Both the position numbers and the translations under genes were made by a program. Below, in pieces: positions 8,262-16,171 of a stretch of 64,000 nt of DNA. Under the pieces are notes generated by a model. It did no database searches. It saw only the letters and a list, made by a program, of their open reading frames with translations, and had not been told where the DNA came from. Source of the DNA: Planctomycetota bacterium (GTDB lineage: Bacteria; Planctomycetota; Planctomycetia; Gemmatales; Gemmataceae); the NCBI GenBank assembly GCA_021413735.1, contig JAIOPV010000195.1, positions 1 to 64,000 on the forward strand, in the 5' to 3' direction. Each line of letters opens with the position of its first letter. Within the stretch, counting starts at the first letter, position 1.

Positions 8262-8708
8262 TCACGATCTGGTGAGCCCCGCAACTCGGTGGAGAACATT
8301 CGCCTCTGAACCCGCTGGGGAAAGGATGCCACGGATTCTCGCCAGGAGCAGGATCAGGGCGGTTGGGTCGGCAGGCTTGGCGAGATGCAAGTCGATTCCC
8401 GCGTCGGCCGAACGCTGCCTGTCGGCATCTGTGGCATAACCCGTTACGGCCACGACCAGCGGTTGTTTGTCCACCGCCTGTTCCCGCAGCCAACGGGCGG
8501 CTTCCCACCCGTTCATGCCCGGCAGGCCAATGTCCAGGAGGACCACGTCCGGCATTTGATCTTCAGCCGCGTCGAGAGCTGCCGGGGCAGAGCCAACGGC
8601 TCGCACGTCGCACCCGCACAGCGTTAGCAGTTCCGCGAGGGATTCGGCCGTGTCGGCGTGGTCTTCGACGATGAGAACGGAGAGTGGATTTGGGAGAGTT
8701 GCGATCAC
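8262..8708 (-). CDS. Single-domain response regulator (CheY-like receiver)
   Basis: 148 aa and only a receiver domain: acidic pair Glu15/Asp16, phosphoacceptor Asp59 (VVLLDIGLPGMNG), Thr in VAVTGYA and Lys in HLAKPAD. The last 20 residues carry no output domain. It starts at a GTG. It is convergent with the NarL regulator, 40 bases from its stop. Such stand-alone receivers usually relay phosphate or bind a target protein. It may be a second branch of the kinase in this island, but that is inferred from position only. Confidence 0.88.
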   Translation of the reverse strand: MIATLPNPLSVLIVEDHADTAESLAELLTLCGCDVRAVGSAPAALDAAEDQMPDVVLLDIGLPGMNGWEAARWLREQAVDKQPLVVAVTGYATDADRQRSADAGIDLHLAKPADPTALILLLARIRGILSPAGSEANVLHRVAGLTRS

Positions 8709-8946
8709 GATATCCTCCGCACTGTGGCGGTTGCCGGGTCTCTGATGGCGGGTCCCTCCACCGCGAGATTCGCGAGATCTAAAGATGGATCGTAATTGGC
8801 ACTCGCAAGAATCGAAAGGACGAAAGCGACCGCGGCGGCGCTTCTCTCAAAATCCCGACAGAGTACCGGGAAACCGCCTGTTGTTTGCTTTCGTGCATTG
8901 ACGAGGTCACCGGCAAGGCCAACTTGTGACGTGACGCTTCGCTTCA

Positions 8947-8975
8947 GATCCAGCGGGAGCAATCCCTCTCGCACT
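8947..8975 (+). other. Deleted tRNA-Leu remnant (probable att site at the island's right edge)
   Basis: 8947-8966 equals tRNA-Leu 2757-2776 (anticodon 3' stem through variable arm), and it then jumps to the tRNA 3' end. The T-arm is missing by a deletion between CCC repeats, which leaves TCTCGCACT. No functional tRNA can form. It marks the right limit of the putative island, two bases before the stop of the next gene. Confidence 0.65.
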
Positions 8976-8977
8976 TT

Positions 8978-10243
8978 TCAACGTCCGCCGATCGGCAGCG
9001 TCAGGAGTGGAGCGGAGCCGCCCTTGTCGGTGGAAAGCTGAAGTCGCGACAACTCGACCAGCAACGAGAAGGTTGATTTCGAGTCGCGGTCACGGTCGTC
9101 GATGTAGAACCAGTACCCGTGGTAACGCACAGCGACGTGAGCGGTTGCGGGCGGTTTTCTGCCTTCCGCCCAGCAGACATGGAACAGCCCGCCAAGCACT
9201 TCCTGCCAGTCAAACGGACGCCCATTCGCTCCCGCTGTCACCGGTGCCACACCACTGGCTGCGTGACATGGTGGAATCTCGACTCCGTTCGCCACGAAGA
9301 ACAACACCTGAAGCAGCGACCGCGTTTCGAGGTCGAGCGTGGCAAGTCCGTCCTTCGGAGCGTCCTTCAGGAATGGATCGAGTTTCGCCGTCGTGAGATC
9401 GAACGACGTTAGCGCCGGGTTCAGGTGGAAGATGCGGCAAAACGTCTGGAAATCCGGGTCATCCTTCGCTGAGTCGGCGACTCGCAGAATCGGTTGCTGT
9501 TTCTTACGCACCACTCGCCAGTTGTCGGTCTTCTCGACCTTCCGGAACTCCAGACCGTCCTTCGCCGCGTTGCCCAGTGCCTCGGCGGTGATCTTCGCGG
9601 CGGGAATCTCATCGCTCGCGGGGTCGTCCTTTTCCTCGATGAAGACGGTTGCCATCTTGCGGTCGGTGAGTCGTTGAAGAGCGCTGACCGCAGTGAGGAA
9701 GTCCGCATATTCCGGCGGATCACGCGGCGTCGGGCCGCTCGCCGTCTCGGCATTCGACACCCAGTTCATGTTCTCCAGCCACAGCCGAAACACCGTCGAA
9801 ACCGGCCAGGTTGTCTTGCTCAGCGAAGCCGTCGATTCGAGCGATAACGGCGTGAACAGTCGTCGCGTGAAGTCCTGGTCGTCCTGCGGGCTGTAGGTCA
9901 GCGTCGGACGAGTGGCACCGCCGAGGTTGAACTGCGGCAATACTGTTCCGCGATAACCTCCGGTTGCCTGCCCAGCCGCGGCCGAGGTGAAGAAGGGCAT
10001 GATCCCGAGGCTCTGCGTGAACTCGTACTGATCGGCCAAGGAACTGACCGCGAGACTACTTGGCGTGTCGGTGTAACGCAGCCGCACGATGTTCAGGAGG
10101 AGTTGCTCTTCCGTGCTTGCTTTGACGGCTTCGTTGTAGCGGATGCGGTCGATGGGCAGCGCTTTCGGACCAAACGAACACCCGACCGGGAGCAGCGACA
10201 GCCCGAGGAGCCAAACAAAGTGCTGGCGAACCAAGAACGCCAT
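8978..10243 (-). CDS. Hypothetical lipoprotein
   Basis: 421 aa. The N-terminus has a hydrophobic stretch and a lipobox (LSLLPVGC), so it should be secreted and lipidated at Cys22 or so. Next comes a conserved motif, EEQLLLNIVRLRYTDTPSSL, which I associate with a family of uncharacterised bacterial lipoproteins sharing LLNIVRLRY. The rest is soluble, with a WWE-like or beta-rich C-terminus (YHGYWFYIDDRDRDSKSTF) that also ends many members of this family. Function unknown. The gene ends two bases from the tRNA remnant, so it is probably the ancestral chromosomal neighbour of that tRNA. Confidence 0.82.
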   Translation of the reverse strand: MAFLVRQHFVWLLGLSLLPVGCSFGPKALPIDRIRYNEAVKASTEEQLLLNIVRLRYTDTPSSLAVSSLADQYEFTQSLGIMPFFTSAAAGQATGGYRGTVLPQFNLGGATRPTLTYSPQDDQDFTRRLFTPLSLESTASLSKTTWPVSTVFRLWLENMNWVSNAETASGPTPRDPPEYADFLTAVSALQRLTDRKMATVFIEEKDDPASDEIPAAKITAEALGNAAKDGLEFRKVEKTDNWRVVRKKQQPILRVADSAKDDPDFQTFCRIFHLNPALTSFDLTTAKLDPFLKDAPKDGLATLDLETRSLLQVLFFVANGVEIPPCHAASGVAPVTAGANGRPFDWQEVLGGLFHVCWAEGRKPPATAHVAVRYHGYWFYIDDRDRDSKSTFSLLVELSRLQLSTDKGGSAPLLTLPIGGR

Positions 10244-10560
10244 GAAGACCCCCGAGGCGACCCTCAGAGGATTTCATCGGTTGTTCCGAATGTGCGGATC
10301 AGTCAATTTGGGCGAGACGGCTTCTCATTGGTTCCGGACGACTTCCCCACCCCACCTCCGGAACCAACCGTTTCAGCCCCGGAACCATTCCATTCGTCCG
10401 GAAGAAATATCGTTCAGACAAGCTGAACTGATTTCTTCTGACGCATCCTCTTTTCAGATTGTATCTTGCGGTGCCGGTTCACAGCAAAATTGTTACGTCA
10501 TCGGATGCGAAATGTGATGAACTTAGGGGGGTATTTTCCCACCCCGGAACCATCCGGAAT
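10244..10560. repeat. 317-base gene-free gap containing copy 1 of a CCGGAACCA-rich repeat
   Basis: 10331-10420 holds CTTCCCCACCCCACCTCCGG followed by several CCGGAAC(C/A) units, GTTTCAG and GTCCGGAAGAAA. The same block recurs, with small changes, at about 61104-61216. A further CCCCGGAACCATCCGGAA lies at 10543-10560. No open reading frame here is convincing. The GC-poor stretch at about 10430-10510 could hold promoters, but none is clear. Confidence 0.6.
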
Positions 10561-11280
10561 TCACTCTTTCTTCAGCACGCCATCGAGAACCCAGCAGCCG
10601 CGGAAGTGGGGTGCCTTCGCATTGCGGCAATGCCCCAACATAACCGGATTGGTGCAGCCCGCTTTCTCAAGTTCGTTGGCGAGTGCCGGCATCGCGGAGA
10701 AGTCACGGCTTTCGTACATCTGATTCGCGAGCGTGGTCGCGGCTTCGGTTCGCCAGGCTGGTTCAAACGCGACCGGTTGGAACGGGTTCCCGAACGCATC
10801 CCACACGACCGCTCGCAGGACCGGAATGAACTCCGGCGACACGACCGTCTCGGCCAACATATCGGTGTTCGCACCAGCCTTTGACGCCACCGCTTCGCCC
10901 ATTCGCGTGCCCACGGCTGACACCGGAAGCGGAGTTGTGCCGGCGAACGCAACAGCCCACGCGACCTGATGCTGAACCATTGGGTTCAGCCCTTCACGCA
11001 CGTTCGTTTCGGACCACCGCACATACTTTTCGTAAGCCTGCACCGCGACGATCCGTGCGTGCGAACGAGCCTTCTCCAGTTCCGCGGCGCTGGTGGCACC
11101 ATCGGCGTAGCGTTCGATTGCATCGACCGACGCGATCAACTCCGGATGATCGAGGAGATCGCCCGCAGCTCGGCAGAACGCCGCGGCGAGCAACCGGAGT
11201 TTCCGGGCCGACGCACGCGGTTCGACGTGCTGGACGTGGAGAACGAAATTCGGCTCGGAAAGCCACTCGGCTTCTGTCAT
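10561..11280 (-). CDS. MTEAEWL-family Gemmata paralogue of unknown function
   Basis: 239 aa. It opens MTEAEWLSEPNF, then has a Leu/Ala-rich helical segment (KLRLLAAAFCRAAGDLL), the signature FGNPFQPVAFEPAWRT, and ends CRNAKAPHFRGCWVLDGVL. This set of motifs marks a large family specific to Gemmata-type planctomycetes, usually present in many copies per genome. Predicted cytoplasmic, with no signal peptide or membrane span. Its role is unknown, and I would not assign an activity. It is separated by about 140 bases from the transporter gene upstream on the same strand. Confidence 0.8.
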   Translation of the reverse strand: MTEAEWLSEPNFVLHVQHVEPRASARKLRLLAAAFCRAAGDLLDHPELIASVDAIERYADGATSAAELEKARSHARIVAVQAYEKYVRWSETNVREGLNPMVQHQVAWAVAFAGTTPLPVSAVGTRMGEAVASKAGANTDMLAETVVSPEFIPVLRAVVWDAFGNPFQPVAFEPAWRTEAATTLANQMYESRDFSAMPALANELEKAGCTNPVMLGHCRNAKAPHFRGCWVLDGVLKKE

Positions 11281-11381
11281 AAGGCACGATCAATGTTGGA
11301 CACAGGAGCGTCTTTCACAACAGTATATCATAATGAACACCCGCAAGTAGGCTTTGAGTTTTGTGGGGCTGAGACTGAGCA

Positions 11382-11405
11382 AGCCACGGGGTTTATCACG
11401 TGGCT
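11382..11405. repeat. Short AGCCACG palindrome, relative of the hairpin at 30287-30361
   Basis: AGCCACG (11382-11388) and CGTGGCT (11399-11405) flank GGGTTTAT. The same words (GAGCCACGGGGTTTAT then CGTGGCTC) build the long hairpin at 30287-30361. It lies just downstream of the transporter gene's stop and could act as a weak terminator. Confidence 0.35.
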
Positions 11406-11417
11406 CGCCAGCTTCGA

Positions 11418-12992
11418 TCACGTCGCGGTTTCGGCGCGGGTCGTGTCCTCGTCCAGATGCTTCGCGCCCCAAATCCACAGCACCCCACTGACGAGAACCA
11501 ACGGTGAGATGGCGACGAACGCCGTCTGCAAACTGCTGTAATCCGCGATCAATCCCAGGATCGGCGGCGAGATGGCGTCGCCGATCGCGTGGATGATCAG
11601 GATGTTGATGGCGAACGCCGTCGCGCGAATCTTCGACCGCGTGACGTTCGCCAGGATCGTGTTCGCGGGGCCGGTGTTGAAGAACAGGAAGAAAACCGCC
11701 ACGAAGAGGAACACCCACCCAAGCGGGAACGGGATGTACAGCATCGCAATGTACGCCGGGAACGCCACGATCATGCCCCACCCCGCGACCTTGAAATACG
11801 CCCCCTTGATGCCACGGTTACGCAAGTAGTCGCCGAGCATGCCGCCAATCAGCGTCGCCACCAATCCGCTGATGACCACAATCGCCCCGAAATAGAGCCC
11901 GATCGTGCCGTTCGTCAGCGACCCCTCGGCCGGCGAACTGTCGAACGCCCACGAACTGTAAAGCATGAACTCGTTCTCCGTGAGCGTGCCACGCAGTTTC
12001 ACCCGGAACTCCGGCAACGTCATTCCTTGGGGCCACGCCACAGTCTTCAGCTTGTCGGTTACTGCCTCGGGCACCACTCGCGTTCCAGCGCTATCCACGA
12101 TCTTTTCGAGCTTGGTAATCGCCTTGTCGTCGAGAGTGAAGCGTGCTTCTCGCTCGAAGAGGTAGAGTTGCGCCATCGTTGCCACGCCGCCCAGAACAAA
12201 TGTCGATGCCGTCATGCCCGCACTGCACAGCACGAACGACCTAACGCCTTTCAGTTCCCGCAGCACATCCCAGTAACTTGGGCCCTTCGGTTCGGGTGGT
12301 GCGTGCCATTCGGCCGCTGCCTTCTCGGAAGTCGGAACCGATTCTCCCTTCTGTGCCGGACTCATGCTCCGCACGTCACGCATGAAGAAGCACAACACGC
12401 CCAGCACGATGCCTGGAATCACTGCGACGTGAAACGCTCCACGCCAGCCGAGTTCCGTTTCTGCGATCTGCGAACCGATCACGAAGCCCAGCGCGCTACC
12501 CACGGGAATCGCCATGTAGAACCACGACATGATCCGACCGCGATGATCTACCGGATAGAGATCCGAGAGCATCGCGGGTGCGACGGGACCGTAAGCCGCT
12601 TCGCCAACCCCCACAAGGCAGCGAGCGAAGAAGAGCAGGAAATATCCCGTCGCAAGCCCGGTTCCCCCTGTCGCGAGGCTCCAGAGAATCACGGCAATGC
12701 CAACGAGAACCCAGCGCGACATCGTATCGCCGAGGCGACCAAACAGCGGCGACAGGCACATATACGCGACCATGAAGGCGGTCGTGAGTGCGCCGAGTTT
12801 TGTCTGTGCGAGGGGATCGTCAGGCCGGAGAATCGTGGCGTCGAGGCGAATTTTTGGCAGCGTGGCCGAGAGAATTTGCCGGTCGATGTAGTTGAACAGG
12901 TTGATTCCGAGCAGGAGGGCGAGGGCCCAACCGGCACCTGGCACCGGTCGGCTCGGTCCGCCGTGCGTCGATGTCGTTTCCCCGCTCAGCAT
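11418..12992 (-). CDS. MFS transporter, spinster-like
   Basis: 524 aa with about twelve hydrophobic segments. The first (LALLLGINLFNYIDRQIL) carries the NYxDR motif typical of spinster-like and hexuronate-type major facilitator proteins. The loop motif FGRLGDTMSRW after TM2 and the VGVGEAAYGP motif in TM4 are also spinster-like. A hydrophilic insertion of about 90 residues lies between TM7 and TM8 (ARFTLDDKAITKLEKIVD and following), longer than usual. The substrate cannot be read from sequence; lipids, sugars and organic acids are all known in the family. Inner-membrane location. Confidence 0.9.
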   Translation of the reverse strand: MLSGETTSTHGGPSRPVPGAGWALALLLGINLFNYIDRQILSATLPKIRLDATILRPDDPLAQTKLGALTTAFMVAYMCLSPLFGRLGDTMSRWVLVGIAVILWSLATGGTGLATGYFLLFFARCLVGVGEAAYGPVAPAMLSDLYPVDHRGRIMSWFYMAIPVGSALGFVIGSQIAETELGWRGAFHVAVIPGIVLGVLCFFMRDVRSMSPAQKGESVPTSEKAAAEWHAPPEPKGPSYWDVLRELKGVRSFVLCSAGMTASTFVLGGVATMAQLYLFEREARFTLDDKAITKLEKIVDSAGTRVVPEAVTDKLKTVAWPQGMTLPEFRVKLRGTLTENEFMLYSSWAFDSSPAEGSLTNGTIGLYFGAIVVISGLVATLIGGMLGDYLRNRGIKGAYFKVAGWGMIVAFPAYIAMLYIPFPLGWVFLFVAVFFLFFNTGPANTILANVTRSKIRATAFAINILIIHAIGDAISPPILGLIADYSSLQTAFVAISPLVLVSGVLWIWGAKHLDEDTTRAETAT

Positions 12993-13168
12993 TATCCAAT
13001 CTCCAATCGTGGCTTAATCTGATTGAACGGCCGGTACGCTACGGTAAAATCGGAAAGAAGTCGATAAAGATCTCGGACGCGACACCGAAGAACCAAGGAA
13101 CGGGCGTCCGTCGCCCACGGTTTCACTCTGTCCCATCCCGTTTTTGGCCAGGAAAAGGAGACGCGACC

Positions 13169-13600
13169 ATGTCCGTTGAAGACATCAAGAAACGGTTCGT
13201 GAACGAGATCAAGCTCCGAGCTTACGACGACAAGTACCTCGACAAGAACGAGGAACGCGAAATTCTTCAGATCGCGATTCAACTTGGCGTCAGCATCGAC
13301 AGCGCTCGCGGCGCTCTCGTGCAGGTGTGCGACGAACACAGCTACATTCTGGAAAGCCAGCTCCACAAGCAAATCAAGGATCAGGTTGAAGCGGCGGCGG
13401 GCAACGACGGGAAGGTCGATCAGAAAGAATTCGACATGATCTTCCACACGGTCAAAAAGGCCGCGCAAGGCAAGAAGAACGACCGCGACATCAAGAAAAT
13501 GATCGTGACGATCATGGAAGACACCGGCAACAACAAGGTGAAGACCGGTTGGTTCAGCGATTGGTACACCGCGCTGAAGAAAGACCTCGGTATGGCGTGA
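13169..13600 (+). CDS. Conserved hypothetical acidic/basic helical protein
   Basis: 143 aa from an ATG preceded by AAAAGGAG. Almost entirely charged helices (DIKKRFVNEIKLRAYDDKYL). One segment, GNDGKVDQKEFDMI, resembles an EF-hand loop, but the first position is not Asp, so calcium binding is only a possibility. No signal peptide. A strong terminator follows, so it is probably a single-gene transcript. I do not recognise a named family. Confidence 0.75.
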   Translation: MSVEDIKKRFVNEIKLRAYDDKYLDKNEEREILQIAIQLGVSIDSARGALVQVCDEHSYILESQLHKQIKDQVEAAAGNDGKVDQKEFDMIFHTVKKAAQGKKNDRDIKKMIVTIMEDTGNNKVKTGWFSDWYTALKKDLGMA

Positions 13601-13621
13601 GCCAGCGGCCAGAAATCACGG

Positions 13622-13664
13622 AAAGGTAACCCGAGACGCAAGAACCGCATCTCGGGTTACCTTT
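13622..13664 (+). terminator. Rho-independent terminator
   Basis: AAAGGTAACCCGAGA (13622-13636) pairs perfectly over 15 bases with TCTCGGGTTACCTTT (13650-13664), followed by TTCCCTTTTCACTTTTTC. It lies 21 bases after the stop of the preceding gene. Confidence 0.85.
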
Positions 13665-13759
13665 TTCCCTTTTCACTTTTTCTTTTCCCACTAGGATGGC
13701 ACTTCCCGAATTTTCGGAACACACAGATCGGTAACATCAGGTGAGGGTGGGTAGCGAAC

Positions 13760-14002
13760 ATGATCCGGAAGAAGCTGGGCAAGAACCGTAAAAACCGTTG
13801 CCGGTTCTGCACGAAAGAAGGATGCCCTCGTCCGGCGTTCGTCGATTACAAGGACGTGAGCAATCTGAAGAAGCTCATCACGAGCCAGGGGAAGATGTTC
13901 AGCCGCAAGCGAAGCGGGCTGTGCGCGACCTTCCAGCGAGCATCGGGCGACGCCGTGAAGCGTGCCCGGTTCATGGGCTTGCTGCCATACGTCGGCGAAT
14001 AA
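13760..14002 (+). CDS. rpsR: 30S ribosomal protein bS18
   Basis: 80 aa, normal length. Conserved core FVDYKDVSNLKKLITSQGK, then RSGLCATFQRA and KRARFMGLLPYV match bS18, which binds the platform of the 30S subunit with bS6. The N-terminus has cysteines at 14, 17 and 22 (CRFCTKEGC) and a fourth in GLCATF. This is the zinc-coordinating form known for bS18 in some phyla. It stands alone, not beside rpsF or rplI as in many bacteria, and is followed by a terminator. Confidence 0.96.
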   Translation: MIRKKLGKNRKNRCRFCTKEGCPRPAFVDYKDVSNLKKLITSQGKMFSRKRSGLCATFQRASGDAVKRARFMGLLPYVGE

Positions 14003-14028
14003 TTCCGTCGTGAATGCGGAATCGAATT

Positions 14029-14050
14029 AGCCCCCGGCTTGCCGGGGGCT
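14029..14050 (+). terminator. Rho-independent terminator of rpsR
   Basis: AGCCCCCGGC (14029-14038) pairs with GCCGGGGGCT (14041-14050) and is followed by GCTTTCGTTT, 27 bases after the rpsR stop. Confidence 0.75.
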
Positions 14051-14088
14051 GCTTTCGTTTAGGGCTTCTCGAAAACCGTCCACGTCTC

Positions 14089-14217
14089 AGGTCGGCGGTG
14101 GGGCGAAACGCCCCGGTTACTGGAACAATGCGATCCTCCGCGCGTTGGGAAATGAGCGGTTCACCTTTCCCGCTCCCTGGCGGTCGCGGCTCGCCAAACG
14201 CCTCATTTCCCAACGCG
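14089..14217. repeat. Palindromic dispersed repeats between rpsR and the membrane protein
   Basis: GGGGCG-AAA-CGCCCC at 14100-14114, followed by GGTTACTG, recurs in altered form at 16033-16056. CGCGTTGGGAAATGAG (14141-14156) is the perfect inverse of 14202-14217 and encloses the CCGCTCCCTGGCGGTC motif also present at 2836. These look like non-autonomous repeat elements and may add to termination. Confidence 0.5.
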
Positions 14218-14268
14218 GAGTATAACGATAAGCGAATCGTGATTCGCGTTCTTCTCCCGAGCTGAGCC

Positions 14269-15684
14269 ATGCACCGGTTCTCGCCGCATCCCCTCGTTCG
14301 GTCGGACGCGTTCGTCGCGCTCGCGCTGGTCGCCCTGGCGGCCTGTGTCTATTTACCGGCGTTCTGGTTCGACTTCGTCAACTACGACGATCCTGGGTAC
14401 GTCACTTTGAATCCGCACATTCTCGGCGGACCGACCACCGAAAACCTCTGGTGGGCGCTCACGACCTTTGATCTGGCGAACTGGCATCCGCTAACCTGGG
14501 TCTCGCTCCAGTTCGACGCCGCGATCTGGGGTGCGAACCCGGCTGGCTTCCACCTGACAAACCTCCTTCTTCACGCCATCAACACTGCTCTGTTGTACCT
14601 GATCCTCCGGACCGCGACCGGTGCTGTCGGCCGGTCGGTAGCGGTTGCGGCCGTTTGGGGATTGCATCCGTTGCACGTCGAATCCGTGGCATGGGTGACC
14701 GAACGAAAAGACGTCCTCTGCACACTGTTCTGGTTCCTGACAATGCTGGCTCACGTCCGCTACGCCGCGGTGCCATCGTGGGGCAGGTACCTCACGCTGA
14801 TCGTGTGCTGTGCGCTGGCGCTGGCGTCGAAGCCGCTGGCCGTCACGCTTCCGTTCGCGTTACTGCTGTTTGACCTCTGGCCGCTCGGCCGGGTCCGCAC
14901 CCTTTCCGAATTCGGCGAGCGAGTTTGGGAGAAGTGGCCGCTGTTCGTCCTGGTCGTCGCGGCGTGCGTCCTGACATTCTCTGCTCAAGCATTCGGTGGT
15001 GCGGTACACGAGTTAGATCGCATTGGCCTGCCACTGCGAGTGGCGAACGTCATCGGATCGTATGCGACCTACCTCGGCCAGACAATGTGGCCGACCGACC
15101 TCGTGGTCTTCTACTCGTTGCCGAAAGAACCGCCGCCCGTCGTGCGGACGGCGGGGCTGGCGCTTCTCCTCCTCGGGCTGACGGTCCCGGCGGTCGCCTT
15201 ATATCGGCGAGCCCCGTACCTCTTGATCGGGTGGCTGTGGTTCCTCGGCACGTTCGTTCCGATGATCGGCATTGTCCACGTCGGGGAGCAGTCCCATGCT
15301 GACCGCTACACCTACGTTCCGCACGTCGGACTGTTCCTGGCAATGGTCTGGGGGCTGGCTGACCTGGCGGAGCGGCTCTGTATACCGGTCGTTGCGCGAT
15401 ACGTGGCGGTGGTTGTGGTGGTCGCGTTACTCGCCGTCGCGACCCGGCAGCAACTCGTTTACTGGCGCGACGGAGAATCGCTCTGGGCGAGGGTTATCGC
15501 GGTCGATCCCGAGAACGTCTCCGCACGAATTGCCCTCGGGAAGTGTTACCTCCAGAAAGGCGAGAGCGACACCGCTCTGGAGCTGTTCGAGGAGGCGCTG
15601 CGAAAGGATCCGGACAGTTTTGAAGCCCTCATGATGCGTGCGCGAGTTCTGTTGCACCAAGGGCGGTGGGGCAGTCCGAAGTGA
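14269..15684 (+). CDS. TMTC-like polytopic membrane protein (DUF1736 type) with a short TPR tail
   Basis: 471 aa with about ten membrane segments. The first loop has FDFVNYDDPGYVTLN, with the conserved acidic pair of GT-C glycosyltransferases. Later motifs WGLHPLHVESVAWVTERKDV and HADRYTYVPHVG are hallmarks of DUF1736/TMTC proteins, which in eukaryotes transfer mannose to proteins. The tail (SARIALGKCYLQKGESDTAL and on) is one and a half TPR repeats and stops abruptly, although family members usually carry several. The gene may be 3'-truncated, since the following 490 bases are degenerate. Glycosyl transfer is inferred from family only. Confidence 0.85.
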   Translation: MHRFSPHPLVRSDAFVALALVALAACVYLPAFWFDFVNYDDPGYVTLNPHILGGPTTENLWWALTTFDLANWHPLTWVSLQFDAAIWGANPAGFHLTNLLLHAINTALLYLILRTATGAVGRSVAVAAVWGLHPLHVESVAWVTERKDVLCTLFWFLTMLAHVRYAAVPSWGRYLTLIVCCALALASKPLAVTLPFALLLFDLWPLGRVRTLSEFGERVWEKWPLFVLVVAACVLTFSAQAFGGAVHELDRIGLPLRVANVIGSYATYLGQTMWPTDLVVFYSLPKEPPPVVRTAGLALLLLGLTVPAVALYRRAPYLLIGWLWFLGTFVPMIGIVHVGEQSHADRYTYVPHVGLFLAMVWGLADLAERLCIPVVARYVAVVVVVALLAVATRQQLVYWRDGESLWARVIAVDPENVSARIALGKCYLQKGESDTALELFEEALRKDPDSFEALMMRARVLLHQGRWGSPK

Positions 15685-16171
15685 CGACCAGGGAAGCTGG
15701 TTGTTCGCCAAACCTGCTTCAATTGAGGCATCACACGAATTTCCAATCGCGCAGGGGGCGTGGCGGCTTGGCTCAAGATCCACTTCCTGAATTCCTTGCG
15801 TCTGCGGATCTCCGTGTTCCGCACGAAATACTGCATCCCCAGCGGCCAACTGTTTGGCTTACCCGCTTTCCGTCGCGGCTTTCGCTGGTTGACAAGTTTC
15901 TTGAAACGTCGAAGTGCCTGCCCGATTGGCTCCCCATCGTGGAGCCGCATTCGGAGACCCATAATCGTGCGTCTTGACGGCTGACGCGATGCCGGTGGAT
16001 TGTGCGATCAAATGGTCGCAGAACGTGAGGTTGGGGCGAAGTGCCCCGGTTACTGAAGTGATGATATCACGCTTCGAGTTCTGAAAGCAACGAAACCTCA
16101 AACAAAGAAGAAGCGATGACTCTCGGGAGAAGCTATGATTCAACCCAAATTCCCGTTATCGAGGCATCATC
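15685..16171. other. 490-base gene-poor stretch with degenerate sequence
   Basis: The only open frame is 15760-15984 (+), 74 aa, basic (LKIHFLNSLRLRISVFRTKY), without a ribosome-binding site or a family I know, so I do not call it. 15722-15760 resembles 17904-17942 (ATTGAGGCA, then AATTTCCAATCG), making a pair of imperfect direct repeats around the next gene. 16033-16056 carries the GGGGC-GCCCC/GGTTACTG repeat also seen at 14100. Confidence 0.5.

Larger units (their letters stand above)
2757..8975. mobile_element. Putative 6.1-kb island bounded by two tRNA-Leu 3' fragments
   Basis: A 20-base stretch of tRNA-Leu (GATCCAGCGGGAGCAATCCC) at 2757-2776 recurs exactly at 8947-8966, and the tRNA 3' end CCCTCTCGCACT at 2794-2805 recurs at 8964-8975. 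Between them lie a plasmid-stabilization-like gene, a large hybrid histidine kinase and two response regulators, but no integrase of its own. The simplest reading is a second insertion into tRNA-Leu, or a tandem accretion that used the neighbouring integrase. Boundaries are inferred from the duplicated tRNA sequence only. Confidence 0.45.

Noticed and set aside
8705-8974. 89-residue minus-strand frame ending in the receiver gene's GTGA
   Set aside because: It begins in the tRNA remnant, has no ribosome-binding site or known motif, and its 4-base overlap with the receiver gene is likely chance.
11589-13022. 477-residue plus-strand frame opposite the MFS transporter
   Set aside because: Extremely His/Arg-rich and antisense to a clear transporter; an artefact of strong GC3 bias.
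15760-15984. 74-residue basic plus-strand frame
   Set aside because: In a degenerate gap, no start signal and no homology that I recognise; the composition could arise from decayed DNA.
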